A stretch of DNA of 6,721 nucleotides from Pseudomonadota bacterium (GTDB taxonomy: Bacteria > Pseudomonadota > Alphaproteobacteria > Rhizobiales > Kaistiaceae). Under the pieces are notes generated by a model. That model did no database searches and was not told where the DNA came from. It saw only the letters and a list, made by a program, of their open reading frames with translations. A program made the translations under genes and the position numbers. This document shows positions 1 to 6,721 of this stretch, in pieces. The stretch's first letter is position 1. Each line of letters starts with the position of its first letter. The stretch covers positions 1-6,721 of the forward strand of contig JAEZEN010000006.1 in assembly GCA_023433185.1 (NCBI GenBank). Reading direction: 5' to 3'.

Positions 1-153
1 CACCGCCGCCGCCCGCGCCCCGGTGGCGGCATAGCCGTCGAGGCAGGCGACGGCGAAGGCCGAGAGTAATTCGTCATCGGAACGCGGCGCGGCGATGGCC
101 GCACCGGAGAGGAGACATGCCGCGAGCCCGGCGGCAAGCGGCAGGCGGGTCAT
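1..153 (-). CDS. Partial small exported protein of unknown function, coupled to sucC (5' end only)
   Basis: The first 51 codons are visible; the gene runs off the left edge. It begins with ATG at 153-151, and this ATG shares an ATGA with the sucC stop codon, a 4-nt overlap typical of translational coupling. The N-terminus ([17 protein letters not shown], then [11 protein letters not shown]) reads as a Sec signal peptide: one Arg at position 3, a hydrophobic Ala/Leu core, and a likely signal peptidase I site after AIA or AIAA near residues 21-22. LAAC at residues 10-13 resembles a lipobox, but it lies early and hydrophobic sequence continues past it, so a lipoprotein is less likely. The mature part visible ([18 protein letters not shown]) has one Cys and is probably helical. 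I do not recognise the family. Its position suggests it lies between sucC and an unseen sucD. The absence of stops, the coherent signal peptide and the coupling support a real gene. Confidence 0.8.
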   Translation of the reverse strand, partial: MTRLPLAAGLAACLLSGAAIAAPRSDDELLSAFAVACLDGYAATGARAAAV

Positions 154-1346
154 CGACCCGCGACCGCTGCCACCACCTTCTGGGCCGCATCGTCGAGGTC
201 GTCGGCGCTGATCACGTCGAGGCCCGATTCGGCGATGATCTTCTTGCCGAGCTCGACATTGGTGCCCTCGAGCCGGACGACCAGCGGGACCTTGAGCCCG
301 ACCTGCTTGACCGCGGCGATGATGCCCTCGGCGACCACGTCGCAGCGCATGATGCCGCCGAAGATGTTGACGAGAATGCCCTTCACCCGCGGATCCGCCG
401 TGATGATCTTGAAGGCGACCGCGACCCGTTCCTTCGGGGCGCCGCCGCCGACGTCGAGGAAGTTGGCGGGCTCGGCGCCGTAGAGCTTGATGATGTCCAT
501 CGTCGCCATGGCGAGGCCGGCGCCGTTGACCATGCAGCCGATGGTTCCGTCGAGTGCCACGTAGGAGAGGTCGTTGGCCTGGGCCTCGACCTCCTTGGGA
601 TCGTCCTCGCCCGGATCGCGCAGCGCCGCCACGTCGGCGTGGCGGAAGAGGGCGTTGTCGTCGAAATTGACTTTGGCATCGAGGCAGACGAGATCGCCGG
701 ATTCGGTGACCACCAGCGGGTTGACCTCGAGGAGGCTCATGTCCTTCTCGACGAAGGCCGCGTACAGCGTCGCGATGAGCCGGTCGCACTTGTTGATCTG
801 CGGGCCCGACAGACCGAGACCGAACGCGATCCGCCGGCCGATATGCGAGGTGTAGCCCGCCGCCGGATCGACGTAGACCGTGACGATCTTCTCCGGCGTC
901 TCGGCGGCCACTTCCTCGATGTTCATGCCGCCTGCCTCGGAGGCGATGAAGGCGATCCGGCTGGTCTCGCGGTCGACCAGGATCGAGAGATAGAGTTCGC
1001 GCGCGATGGCCGACCCTTCCTCGATATAGAGGCGGTTCACGGCCCGGCCGGCATGGCCGGTCTGGTGGGTGACGAGGGTCCGGCCGAGCATCTTCTCGAC
1101 CTCGGCCACCACCTCGTCGACCGAACGGGCGAGGCGGACGCCGCCCCTTTCGCCGGCCTCCGGCTCCTTGAAGCGGCCCTTGCCGCGGCCGCCGGCGTGG
1201 ATCTGCGACTTCACCACCCAGACCGGGCCGCCGAGCGTCTCAGCGGCTTCCCTGGCCTCGTTGACCGAAAACACCGCGATGCCTTTCGGCACCGGCGCCC
1301 CGAAGGTGCGGAGCAGTTCCTTGGCCTGATACTCGTGGATGTTCAT
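150..1346 (-). CDS. sucC: Succinate-CoA ligase (ADP-forming) subunit beta
   Basis: This is the beta subunit of cytoplasmic succinyl-CoA synthetase, which with SucD interconverts succinyl-CoA and succinate while making ATP or GTP in the TCA cycle. The protein has 398 residues, close to the family norm (about 388-400). It starts with the hallmark [12 protein letters not shown]. The N-terminal ATP-grasp domain (about 1-240) shows Lys46 in [14 protein letters not shown], the glycine-rich loop at 52-57, and the metal-binding LLEVNP (205-210) and [11 protein letters not shown] (222-232) motifs. The C-terminal CoA-ligase domain (about 262-390) shows [30 protein letters not shown] and the RLEGTN loop (358-363). 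The start ATG at 1346-1344 follows a purine-rich stretch (GGAG, GGGGCGGG). It lies 25 nt after mdh and overlaps the following gene by 4 nt, so it is mid-operon. ADP versus GDP preference cannot be read here. Confidence 0.98.
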   Translation of the reverse strand: MNIHEYQAKELLRTFGAPVPKGIAVFSVNEAREAAETLGGPVWVVKSQIHAGGRGKGRFKEPEAGERGGVRLARSVDEVVAEVEKMLGRTLVTHQTGHAGRAVNRLYIEEGSAIARELYLSILVDRETSRIAFIASEAGGMNIEEVAAETPEKIVTVYVDPAAGYTSHIGRRIAFGLGLSGPQINKCDRLIATLYAAFVEKDMSLLEVNPLVVTESGDLVCLDAKVNFDDNALFRHADVAALRDPGEDDPKEVEAQANDLSYVALDGTIGCMVNGAGLAMATMDIIKLYGAEPANFLDVGGGAPKERVAVAFKIITADPRVKGILVNIFGGIMRCDVVAEGIIAAVKQVGLKVPLVVRLEGTNVELGKKIIAESGLDVISADDLDDAAQKVVAAVAGR

Positions 1347-1371
1347 GGACCCGCCCCGCTCCGTTCCGTTC

Positions 1372-2479
<1,108 letters not shown>

Positions 2480-3931
2480 TCAGCTGGAGGCATCGAGCAA
2501 GGTTCGGGCGCGGTGAACGAGCTTCGTCGCGAGTCTGTCCAATACGGGATGATCGAGGCCGGCGGCCTTCGCCCTCGCGATCTCCTCACCGAGCGCTTCC
2601 GGCAAGCGGGTGGCCATGGAGCGGGCCGTGGCGATCAACTCGTCCCCGGGCATACCCACGTTCGCTGCAAATCGGCGCCAATCGCTCCAGCCCACATCTC
2701 GAAGCCGATAGTTCCCACCAATGCTCATCGCCAGCTTGGCCTTGAGCGGATCGATGTCAGGGTAGGCGAAGATGCTGGCAACGTCATAAAACGGCGCCAG
2801 TCTGACCAGCCCGTCACCGCCGATCAGGATCGAGAAGTTCTTGGCATGCGCATCGGTCCCGCCAATCAGCCAGTTGAACACGAGCGCGCCGACAAATGTC
2901 TCAACGTCTTCCTTGAAGGCATCGCCGCGGCTCCCTCTGACATTGGCACGCAACAGGTCGATGATCTGGCGCGGTCCCGGTCCTCCTTCGTTCTGGTATT
3001 TCCTTGAGGGATGGGCCCCCAGCGCCTGACAGAGGTCTTCCTGGTGTACCCGGTGGATGGGTGTCCCCATCGAGAACCCGGCCATCACCTGAGCGTCTGC
3101 CGCTGCGCCGGCCGCCATCGCCGCGGCTTCAGCAGCACGCGCAGCGCTCCCGGGAGCGTCACCGGTCGCCGCCAAGGCTGCTTCCGCAGCCGCCGCTGCA
3201 GCGCGTGCCGCGGCCGCGGCCGCCAGTTTCGACGTCTCGACGCGATCGTAGCGCGTCACGACGATGGCGGTGACATCCTCGAAGCGTCGCACTTCTGTGT
3301 GCGCCGTGGGCAAGCCCAGCCTGCGGGCCAGCGACAGGCAGACATGTTCATTCTCGGCATGCCCGTCGAACTCGGCCGTTGTTGGTTTCAGGATGTGCGT
3401 CGTGGGCGTGCGGCCCGCGGGGACGCCCCAGCGATGGCCGTCGAAGAGGAGCGCCGTCTTGGGCTGTCCTCCGGCCAGGCTGAACTGCCCCAGATCGCGC
3501 GGTGTGCGAACGGCGGCGGCGTCCCTGCGCAAGGCGCGCAATCGTGCAGCGACATCCGTTTCGGTCAGCCAGTCGACTCGGGGGGCCGTCTCCGACAGGA
3601 GCGCCTCGAAACGTTCTCGATCCATGAACTGGACGGCCCCCGCGCAATCCTCTCCCACCCGCGCGACAAGCCCGAAGACGTTGCGCGGCGAGACGTGGAA
3701 CGCGGTCGCCCAACGCTGCAGAACGAGTTCGTTGTCGGGCAGCAGGCCCCACATGAACGGTTCGATTGTGCTGTGGGGATGCCGGTCAACGATGAGCGGC
3801 ATTGAGAGCGACAGCGGGTAGGCGCCTCGTGCGCCGCGCCACGATTGCGCATACACAAACGAGAGCCGCCCCCTGAGCCGGTGCACATGGCCAACTTCTC
3901 GGCCATCCAACAGGCATACCAGCTCGTTCAT
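2480..3931 (-). CDS. hipA: HipA-family serine/threonine kinase toxin
   Basis: This is the toxin kinase of a type II toxin-antitoxin system. The E. coli homologue phosphorylates glutamyl-tRNA synthetase and causes growth arrest and persistence. The protein has 483 residues. The N-terminal couple_hipA subdomain (about 1-102) is fused, so this is not the split HipBST form. The kinase part shows the phospho-regulated loop Ser151 in SLAGGQPKTALL, ATP-binding Lys182 (THILKP), catalytic Asp360 in GGTDAHAKNFS with Asn365, and metal-binding Asp383 in PFYDVAS, so it should be active. Between RYDR (227-230) and the conserved HQEDLCQALG (296-305) lies an alanine-rich insertion of roughly 55 residues that E. 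coli HipA lacks. The ATG at 3931 overlaps the hipB stop in ATGA, so translation is probably coupled; no strong Shine-Dalgarno is seen. A longer in-frame start at 4117 lies inside hipB and was not used. Confidence 0.95.
   Translation of the reverse strand: MNELVCLLDGREVGHVHRLRGRLSFVYAQSWRGARGAYPLSLSMPLIVDRHPHSTIEPFMWGLLPDNELVLQRWATAFHVSPRNVFGLVARVGEDCAGAVQFMDRERFEALLSETAPRVDWLTETDVAARLRALRRDAAAVRTPRDLGQFSLAGGQPKTALLFDGHRWGVPAGRTPTTHILKPTTAEFDGHAENEHVCLSLARRLGLPTAHTEVRRFEDVTAIVVTRYDRVETSKLAAAAAARAAAAAAEAALAATGDAPGSAARAAEAAAMAAGAAADAQVMAGFSMGTPIHRVHQEDLCQALGAHPSRKYQNEGGPGPRQIIDLLRANVRGSRGDAFKEDVETFVGALVFNWLIGGTDAHAKNFSILIGGDGLVRLAPFYDVASIFAYPDIDPLKAKLAMSIGGNYRLRDVGWSDWRRFAANVGMPGDELIATARSMATRLPEALGEEIARAKAAGLDHPVLDRLATKLVHRARTLLDASS
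3083..3226 (-). repeat. Alanine-rich low-complexity segment within hipA
   Basis: These codons specify HipA residues 236-283, of which 30 of 48 are alanine, interspersed with Arg, Glu, Asp, Gly and Met. The DNA is a degenerate run of GCN codons, not an exact tandem repeat, so it is not a simple recent slippage product. The charged residues between alanines are compatible with a long helix. It replaces what is a short connector in E. coli HipA. The reading frame is intact through it. Confidence 0.75.
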
Positions 3932-4239
3932 GACGAGGGCTTTTCGCGGGCGGCCTTCAGGATGGCGTCGAGGTCGGGCGCTTTGGCCGGCGTCGAAGCG
4001 GTCATCGCGGTATCGGGGCTCTGTATCACCTTCAACGTCAAGCCAAGGGTGTTGAAGGCCCGCAGCACGAGCCCGAGCCCGGCTCCGGGCTTGCCGCCTT
4101 CGACTTGGTTGACCCAAAGTCGGCTTACGCCCATCCTTCTGGCGAGTTCGGCCTGATCCCAGCCTAGCGATCGCCTGCGCGCACGGATCGCAGCGCCAAC
4201 TTCTCCCGGTGTGTGGAGGTCTACATCCATGTCAGCCAT
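3928..4239 (-). CDS. hipB: HipB-like XRE-family antitoxin and autorepressor
   Basis: This DNA-binding antitoxin probably neutralises the adjacent HipA kinase and represses their common promoter. From the ATG at 4239 it has 103 residues. An XRE/Cro helix-turn-helix spans about 14-70: IRARRRSLGWDQAELARRMG then VSRLWVNQVEGGKPG, where 39-47 is the probable recognition helix. LGLTLKVIQ (65-73) fits the short strand that builds the HipB dimer. The tail (about 88-103, DLDAILKAAREKPSS) is charged and probably flexible. The stop overlaps the hipA ATG by 4 nt. Start choice is uncertain: 4239 (preceded by GAAGAAAG) and 4230 are both plausible, while the more upstream 4290 would place coding sequence over the promoter palindrome. 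The partner hipA makes the HipB assignment strong. Confidence 0.92.
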   Translation of the reverse strand: MADMDVDLHTPGEVGAAIRARRRSLGWDQAELARRMGVSRLWVNQVEGGKPGAGLGLVLRAFNTLGLTLKVIQSPDTAMTASTPAKAPDLDAILKAAREKPSS

Positions 4240-4241
4240 CG

Positions 4242-4257
4242 CTTTCTTCGCAGAAAG
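4242..4257 (-). promoter_or_regulatory. Palindrome at the hipB translation start
   Basis: A perfect 6-4-6 inverted repeat, CTTTCT-GCGA-AGAAAG on the minus strand, ends 2 nt before the hipB ATG at 4239. As DNA it could be a second repressor half-site pair. As RNA it would form a hairpin with a GCGA (GNRA-type) tetraloop that contains the weak AAGAAAG ribosome-binding purines. Which role applies, if any, cannot be settled from sequence. Confidence 0.4.
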
Positions 4258-4260
4258 AGA

Positions 4261-4290
4261 TCGATAGCATACATTGCGGAATGTAATCAA
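4261..4290 (-). promoter_or_regulatory. Probable hipBA promoter and operator
   Basis: A perfect palindrome, TACATT-N4-AATGTA (4270-4285), lies upstream of hipB in locally AT-rich DNA (28 G/C in the 60 bases 4261-4320, unlike the surrounding genes). A candidate -35, TTGATT (4290-4285), is separated by 18 nt from a weak candidate -10, TATCGA (4266-4261), so the palindrome would fill the spacer. That is where a HipB-type autorepressor would block RNA polymerase. The palindrome is directly seen; promoter boxes and repressor identity are inferred. It differs from the E. coli HipB operator (TATCC-N8-GGATA). Confidence 0.5.
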
Positions 4291-4305
4291 TCGCTTCCTA
4301 TTCGG

Positions 4306-5022
4306 TCAGAACCGCGTCGTGAGGTCGACCAGCCAGTCCGGCGCTGCCTCGACCAGGGCGGTTTCGAGCCGCTTGTCGAGCCCGGTCAGGATCGCGATGC
4401 CGACCAGCATCAGCGCCAGGCCCAGGCCCGCGCGCAGCCCCTTGCCGGTCCGCATCAGGCGGCTCCGCCAGCCGAGCAGCATTTCACGCGAGGCGAGGCC
4501 AAGGAGGGCGAGCGGCAGCGCCGCGCCGAGCCCGAAGAGGAGCATGGTCAGGAACACCGCGCCGAGGGTCTCGCCGCTCGCCGCGAGGATCGACGCGGCG
4601 CCGAGCGTCGGCCCGACGCACGGAATCCACACCGCCCCGAGGATCAGGCCGAGGGCGAACTGGCCACCCGGCCCCGATGTTGAGACGCCCGAAAGACGCT
4701 GCTCCGTCCAGTTCGCGACCGGTCCGGCGGCGACCGCGAGCCGCACCTGAAGCATGGGCAGCACGAGGACCGAACCCAGAACGACGAGCAGCACCGCCGC
4801 GACGCCGCGGAAGACCTCGGCATCGAGGCCGATGGCGAAGCCGATGGTCGCCACGAACAGCCCGATGACGGTGAACGAGAGCGTCAGCCCCGCCGCAAGG
4901 AACAACGGCCCGAAACGATGCTCGGAGACCGCCGCTGCCAGGATGATCGGCAGGATGGGTAAGGTGCAAGGGTTGAGGATCGAGAGGACCCCTGCCAGAA
5001 ATGCGAGGCCGAGCGTCGCCAC
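4306..5022 (-). CDS. ccdA: CcdA/DsbD-type membrane thiol-disulfide electron carrier
   Basis: This inner-membrane protein probably carries reducing equivalents from cytoplasmic thioredoxin to periplasmic thiol proteins, as in cytochrome c maturation or disulfide repair. It has 238 residues, the normal size for short CcdA proteins. It is strongly hydrophobic, with about six transmembrane segments (about 2-27, 37-63, 73-95, 122-147, 152-177 and 196-215). The paired cysteines are present in the expected first and fourth segments: Cys19 in LNPCTLPILP and Cys135 in WIPCVGPTLGA, both in the proline-flanked context of the family. The start is GTG at 5022-5020, only 8 nt after the stop of the thioredoxin-like gene. 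No clear ribosome-binding site is seen, so translational coupling is likely. The neighbouring exported thioredoxin is the obvious electron acceptor. The final target is not evident, since no ccm gene is in view. Confidence 0.94.
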   Translation of the reverse strand: MATLGLAFLAGVLSILNPCTLPILPIILAAAVSEHRFGPLFLAAGLTLSFTVIGLFVATIGFAIGLDAEVFRGVAAVLLVVLGSVLVLPMLQVRLAVAAGPVANWTEQRLSGVSTSGPGGQFALGLILGAVWIPCVGPTLGAASILAASGETLGAVFLTMLLFGLGAALPLALLGLASREMLLGWRSRLMRTGKGLRAGLGLALMLVGIAILTGLDKRLETALVEAAPDWLVDLTTRF

Positions 5023-5030
5023 GGCCGCAG

Positions 5031-5432
5031 TCAGAGGCCCGCCCGGAGCAGCCCCTCGATCGCCGCGGGGCTGGTATCTCCGACGATCCGCCCCTTCTCG
5101 CTGCCACCCGAGAAGACGATGAGCGTCGAGCGCTGTGAGGCGCCGAAGCCCCGCATCACATCCTTCTCGCTGTCATAATCGACGACGAACACCTTGTAGG
5201 CGGCATATCGGGGCGTCTTGAAAAGGCCGTCGAGCGCCCTGCTCTGCGCCCGGCAGGTGCTGCACCACGGGGCGTAGACGTCGACGAGGACCGGGCCGCC
5301 CGCGGCGACCGCGGCATCGAAGGCGGCGCGGTCGAAGGCCGCGCGCTCCGCGGCGATTGCCGGTGCGGTCGCGAGTGTCAGCAGGGTTGCCATGCCCAGG
5401 CCGAGAACCTTGCGGCGCGAGATCGATGTCAT
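5031..5432 (-). CDS. Exported thioredoxin-like protein with CSTC active site
   Basis: This probable periplasmic thiol-disulfide protein is the likely partner of the downstream CcdA. From the ATG at 5432 it has 133 residues. The N-terminus (MTSISRRKVLGLGMATLL) is a signal peptide with a twin-arginine-like SRRKVLG motif (5-11) and a cleavage site after AIA or AIAA (about 27-28), so Tat export is possible. The thioredoxin fold follows: VLVDVYAPWCSTC holds the redox pair Cys57 and Cys60, with CSTC instead of the CGPC of classical thioredoxin. Where thioredoxins have a cis-proline (IPTLLLF), this protein reads RSTLIVF (101-107), so Ser102 replaces proline. The ATG was chosen because GGAGG lies 8 nt upstream; a GTG at 5447 would put that ribosome-binding site inside the coding region. 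A gap of 8 nt to ccdA implies one operon. Substrate and direction of electron flow are not visible. Confidence 0.92.
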   Translation of the reverse strand: MTSISRRKVLGLGMATLLTLATAPAIAAERAAFDRAAFDAAVAAGGPVLVDVYAPWCSTCRAQSRALDGLFKTPRYAAYKVFVVDYDSEKDVMRGFGASQRSTLIVFSGGSEKGRIVGDTSPAAIEGLLRAGL

Positions 5433-5498
5433 GCCATTCCCCTCCACTCCTGGCCCGCCGGGGGCTGTCCGGGCGCGATGGTCAGGGGTTCGCCCGGT

Positions 5499-5525
5499 GC
5501 GGACCGGAGGTTACGCCGGTGCCGC
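5499..5525 (-). terminator. Possible terminator-like hairpin after the aminomutase gene
   Basis: An inverted repeat lies 11 nt beyond the aminomutase stop codon. The arms gcgg-accgg (5499-5507) and ccggt-g-ccgc (5516-5525) pair over 9 bp with one bulged base around an 8-nt loop. No U-run follows on the minus strand, so it is not a canonical intrinsic terminator. It may attenuate transcription or protect the 3' end of the message. It is the only notable structure in the 103-base gap before the thioredoxin-like gene, where the promoter for the redox pair should also lie; no convincing promoter boxes were found. Confidence 0.35.
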
Positions 5526-5535
5526 GGGACGCTGT

Positions 5536-6645
5536 TCACGACTCCTTGGGCCGGGGCGGATAGACGTGCCGGCAGCCCTGCCAGTCCTCGACCCGATCGC
5601 CGGCGAGATAGGACGGCCCGATCGGCGACTTGCCGTGACCGCCGGGAATGTCCAGGACGTAGGTCGGCTGGCAGAGCCCGGAATAGCGGCCGCGGAGCGA
5701 GCGCATCAGCGCCTGGCCGTCGGCGAGCGGGGTGCGGAAATGCGCCGTCCCCGGCGCAAGGTCCCCGTGATGGAGATAGTAGGGCTTCACCCGGCACTCG
5801 ACGAGCCCGCGCATCAGCGTGCCCAGCGTGTCGGGATCGTCGTTGACGCCCTTGAGGAGCACGGTCTGGCCGACCAGCGGGATCCCGGCGTCGGCCAGCG
5901 CCGCGACCGCTCCCCGGGCGGCCGGGGCGAGTTCTCGCGCGTGGTTGGCGTGGATCGCGACCCAGGTCGCGACGCCGGGCGCCTGGAGGGACGCCACGAG
6001 TTCCGTCGTCACCGCCTCCGGCGCGACCACCGGCACGCGCGTGTGGAAGCGGACGACCTTGACGTGCGGAATTGCCGAAAGCGCCGCCATCAGCGCCGCC
6101 AGCCGCCGCGGCGAGGCGACGAGGGGGTCGCCGCCGGAGACGATGACCTCCCATATCCCGGGATGGGCGGCGATGTAGTCGACGGCCTCGGCGAGCGCCG
6201 CCGGTGTCAGGTGCGTGGCCTCGGGGCCGACCGTCTCCCGCCGGAAACAGAAGCGGCAATAGACGGCACAGATCTGCACCAGCTTGAGGAGCACGCGGTC
6301 GGGGTAGCGGTGGATGAGCCCGGGGGCGACCGCATGGACCTCGTCGCCGATCGGATCGGCCAGTTCCTCCGGCCGGTCATCGAGTTCCGCCGGGTCGGGA
6401 ACGAACTGGCGGGCGATGGGGTCGGCGGGGTCGGACGGGTCGACGAGTTCCGCCATCGGGGGCGTGATCGCGACGGCATAGCGGGCGGCGACGTCTTCCA
6501 GGGCGGCGATCCGGTCCTCGGGAATGAGCGCCGCGGCGGCCAGACTCTCGGGGTCGCGGAGGGTGCGGCGAACCGCAGGCCCCGCGTCCGCTGCACCGCC
6601 GGCTCTCCCCTCCCCGTCACCCCGGCGAAAGCCGGAATCCATCAT
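5536..6645 (-). CDS. Lysine 2,3-aminomutase-like radical SAM protein (KamA/EpmB superfamily)
   Basis: This is a radical S-adenosylmethionine enzyme that uses PLP to shift an amino group on lysine. The 369-residue protein has the CxxxCxxC iron-sulfur motif at Cys126, Cys130 and Cys133 (CAVYCRFCFRR), a SAM-binding SGGDP (170-174), PLP lysine Lys339 in DIPGGHGK, and the substrate-contacting residues matching Arg134, Asp293 and Asp330 of clostridial lysine aminomutase (here Arg135, Asp269 and Asp332). It may make beta-lysine, or act like EpmB in preparing beta-lysine for elongation factor P; alphaproteobacterial relatives are usually named lysine 2,3-aminomutase-like. No epmA or efp gene is in view to decide. 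ATG codons at 6645 and 6642 lie 5 and 8 nt after GGAGG, and either could start. The first 8-9 codons derive from a REP-like palindrome. The frame stays open upstream to the window edge, but no better start is seen there. Confidence 0.93.
   Translation of the reverse strand: MMDSGFRRGDGEGRAGGAADAGPAVRRTLRDPESLAAAALIPEDRIAALEDVAARYAVAITPPMAELVDPSDPADPIARQFVPDPAELDDRPEELADPIGDEVHAVAPGLIHRYPDRVLLKLVQICAVYCRFCFRRETVGPEATHLTPAALAEAVDYIAAHPGIWEVIVSGGDPLVASPRRLAALMAALSAIPHVKVVRFHTRVPVVAPEAVTTELVASLQAPGVATWVAIHANHARELAPAARGAVAALADAGIPLVGQTVLLKGVNDDPDTLGTLMRGLVECRVKPYYLHHGDLAPGTAHFRTPLADGQALMRSLRGRYSGLCQPTYVLDIPGGHGKSPIGPSYLAGDRVEDWQGCRHVYPPRPKES
6617..6643 (-). repeat. REP-like palindromic element, copy A (inside the aminomutase start)
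   Basis: On the minus strand this 27-base element contains CCGGC-TTTC-GCCGG, a perfect 5-bp stem; the plus strand reads as GAAA-looped. It matches the short palindromes of the type reading GGATTCC...GGGTGACGG that are scattered through many proteobacterial genomes. It is read as the codons for MDSGFRRG at the N-terminus of the aminomutase-like protein. It pairs with copy B at 6692-6718 in opposite orientation, with 21 of 27 positions identical. Confidence 0.6.
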
Positions 6646-6721
6646 GAATGCCTCCGCGGGAATCAGCGGCCGGGCAGCCTGCGCCGTCGTCGATGGAAGC
6701 CGGTCTTCGCCGGAGCGAGGG
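6646..6721. other. Non-coding upstream region of the aminomutase gene
   Basis: These 76 bases hold the GGAGG ribosome-binding site (6651-6655 on the minus strand) and REP-like copy B. One minus-strand frame ends in TGA at 6664-6662 and could be the tail of an upstream gene, but its arginine-rich translation looks like repeat DNA, not protein. No convincing promoter was seen. Confidence 0.5.
6692..6721 (+). repeat. REP-like palindromic element, copy B
   Basis: The plus strand starts gatgga and carries ccggt-cttc-gccgg, a stem with one G-U pair, then agcgaggg up to the window edge. It is the inverted partner of copy A, with 48 bases between them, resembling the paired arrangement of bacterial interspersed mosaic elements. 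The right boundary is not visible. Confidence 0.55.

Noticed and set aside
3121..3240. Minisatellite or tandem repeat within hipA
   Set aside because: The GCN codons are varied and show no fixed repeat unit; the pattern is amino-acid-level alanine richness, not a DNA tandem array.
3932..4117. A 62-residue N-terminal extension of HipA
   Set aside because: It lies within the hipB coding region in another frame and reads as basic, unstructured sequence; the HipA family start is at 3931 in the ATGA overlap.
2480..4239. A three-gene HipBST system
   Set aside because: The N-terminal HipS-like subdomain is fused to the kinase here and only two genes are present, so this is the classical HipBA type.
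4240..4290. A longer HipB starting at 4290
   Set aside because: The extra 17 codons run over the promoter palindrome and the AT-rich promoter region; the starts at 4239 or 4230 fit HipB better.
5433..5447. GTG start for the thioredoxin-like protein at 5447
   Set aside because: The five extra codons contain the GGAGG ribosome-binding site for the ATG at 5432, and the signal peptide is complete from that ATG.
6662..6721. C-terminus of an upstream gene ending at TGA 6664-6662
   Set aside because: The translated tail is arginine-rich repeat-derived sequence with no recognisable protein character, and only about 19 codons are visible.

Overview
The window is GC-rich, tightly packed DNA with every supported gene on the minus strand, so the biological order runs from high to low coordinates. 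The mdh-sucC arrangement, the GC bias and the protein sequences suggest an alphaproteobacterium, probably of the Rhizobiales/Hyphomicrobiales type. This placement is inference from gene order and protein character; no taxonomic marker is present.

Layout, right to left. (1) 6646-6721 is non-coding and carries half of an inverted pair of REP-like palindromes. The other half lies inside the start of the next gene. (2) 5536-6645 encodes a radical-SAM, PLP-dependent lysine 2,3-aminomutase-like protein (KamA/AblA/EpmB superfamily). (3) 5031-5432 and 4306-5022 form a two-gene redox unit: an exported thioredoxin-like protein with a CSTC active site and a six-helix CcdA/DsbD-type membrane electron carrier. 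(4) 2480-4239 is a hipBA-type toxin-antitoxin module: an XRE antitoxin overlapping by 4 nt a HipA kinase that carries an unusual alanine-rich insertion. An AT-richer promoter region with two 6-4-6 palindromes precedes it. (5) 150-2337 holds mdh (malate dehydrogenase) and sucC (succinate-CoA ligase beta), the start of the TCA operon that in alphaproteobacteria usually continues with sucD and sucAB. (6) 1-153 is the 5' end of a small signal-peptide gene that overlaps the sucC stop codon by 4 nt.

How the parts work together. CcdA probably passes electrons from cytoplasmic thioredoxin across the inner membrane to the exported thioredoxin-like partner. HipB probably neutralises HipA and represses the shared promoter. 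Mdh and SucC catalyse TCA-cycle steps and are probably co-transcribed. The hipBA module sits between the redox pair and the TCA operon and looks like an insertion into housekeeping DNA.

No tRNA, rRNA, CRISPR array, transposase or integrase was found. No gene-free stretch exceeds 300 bases. No wholly new system is evident. The points most worth a second look are the HipA insertion, the thioredoxin without its cis-proline, the secreted-protein gene coupled to sucC, and the repeat-derived N-terminus of the aminomutase.
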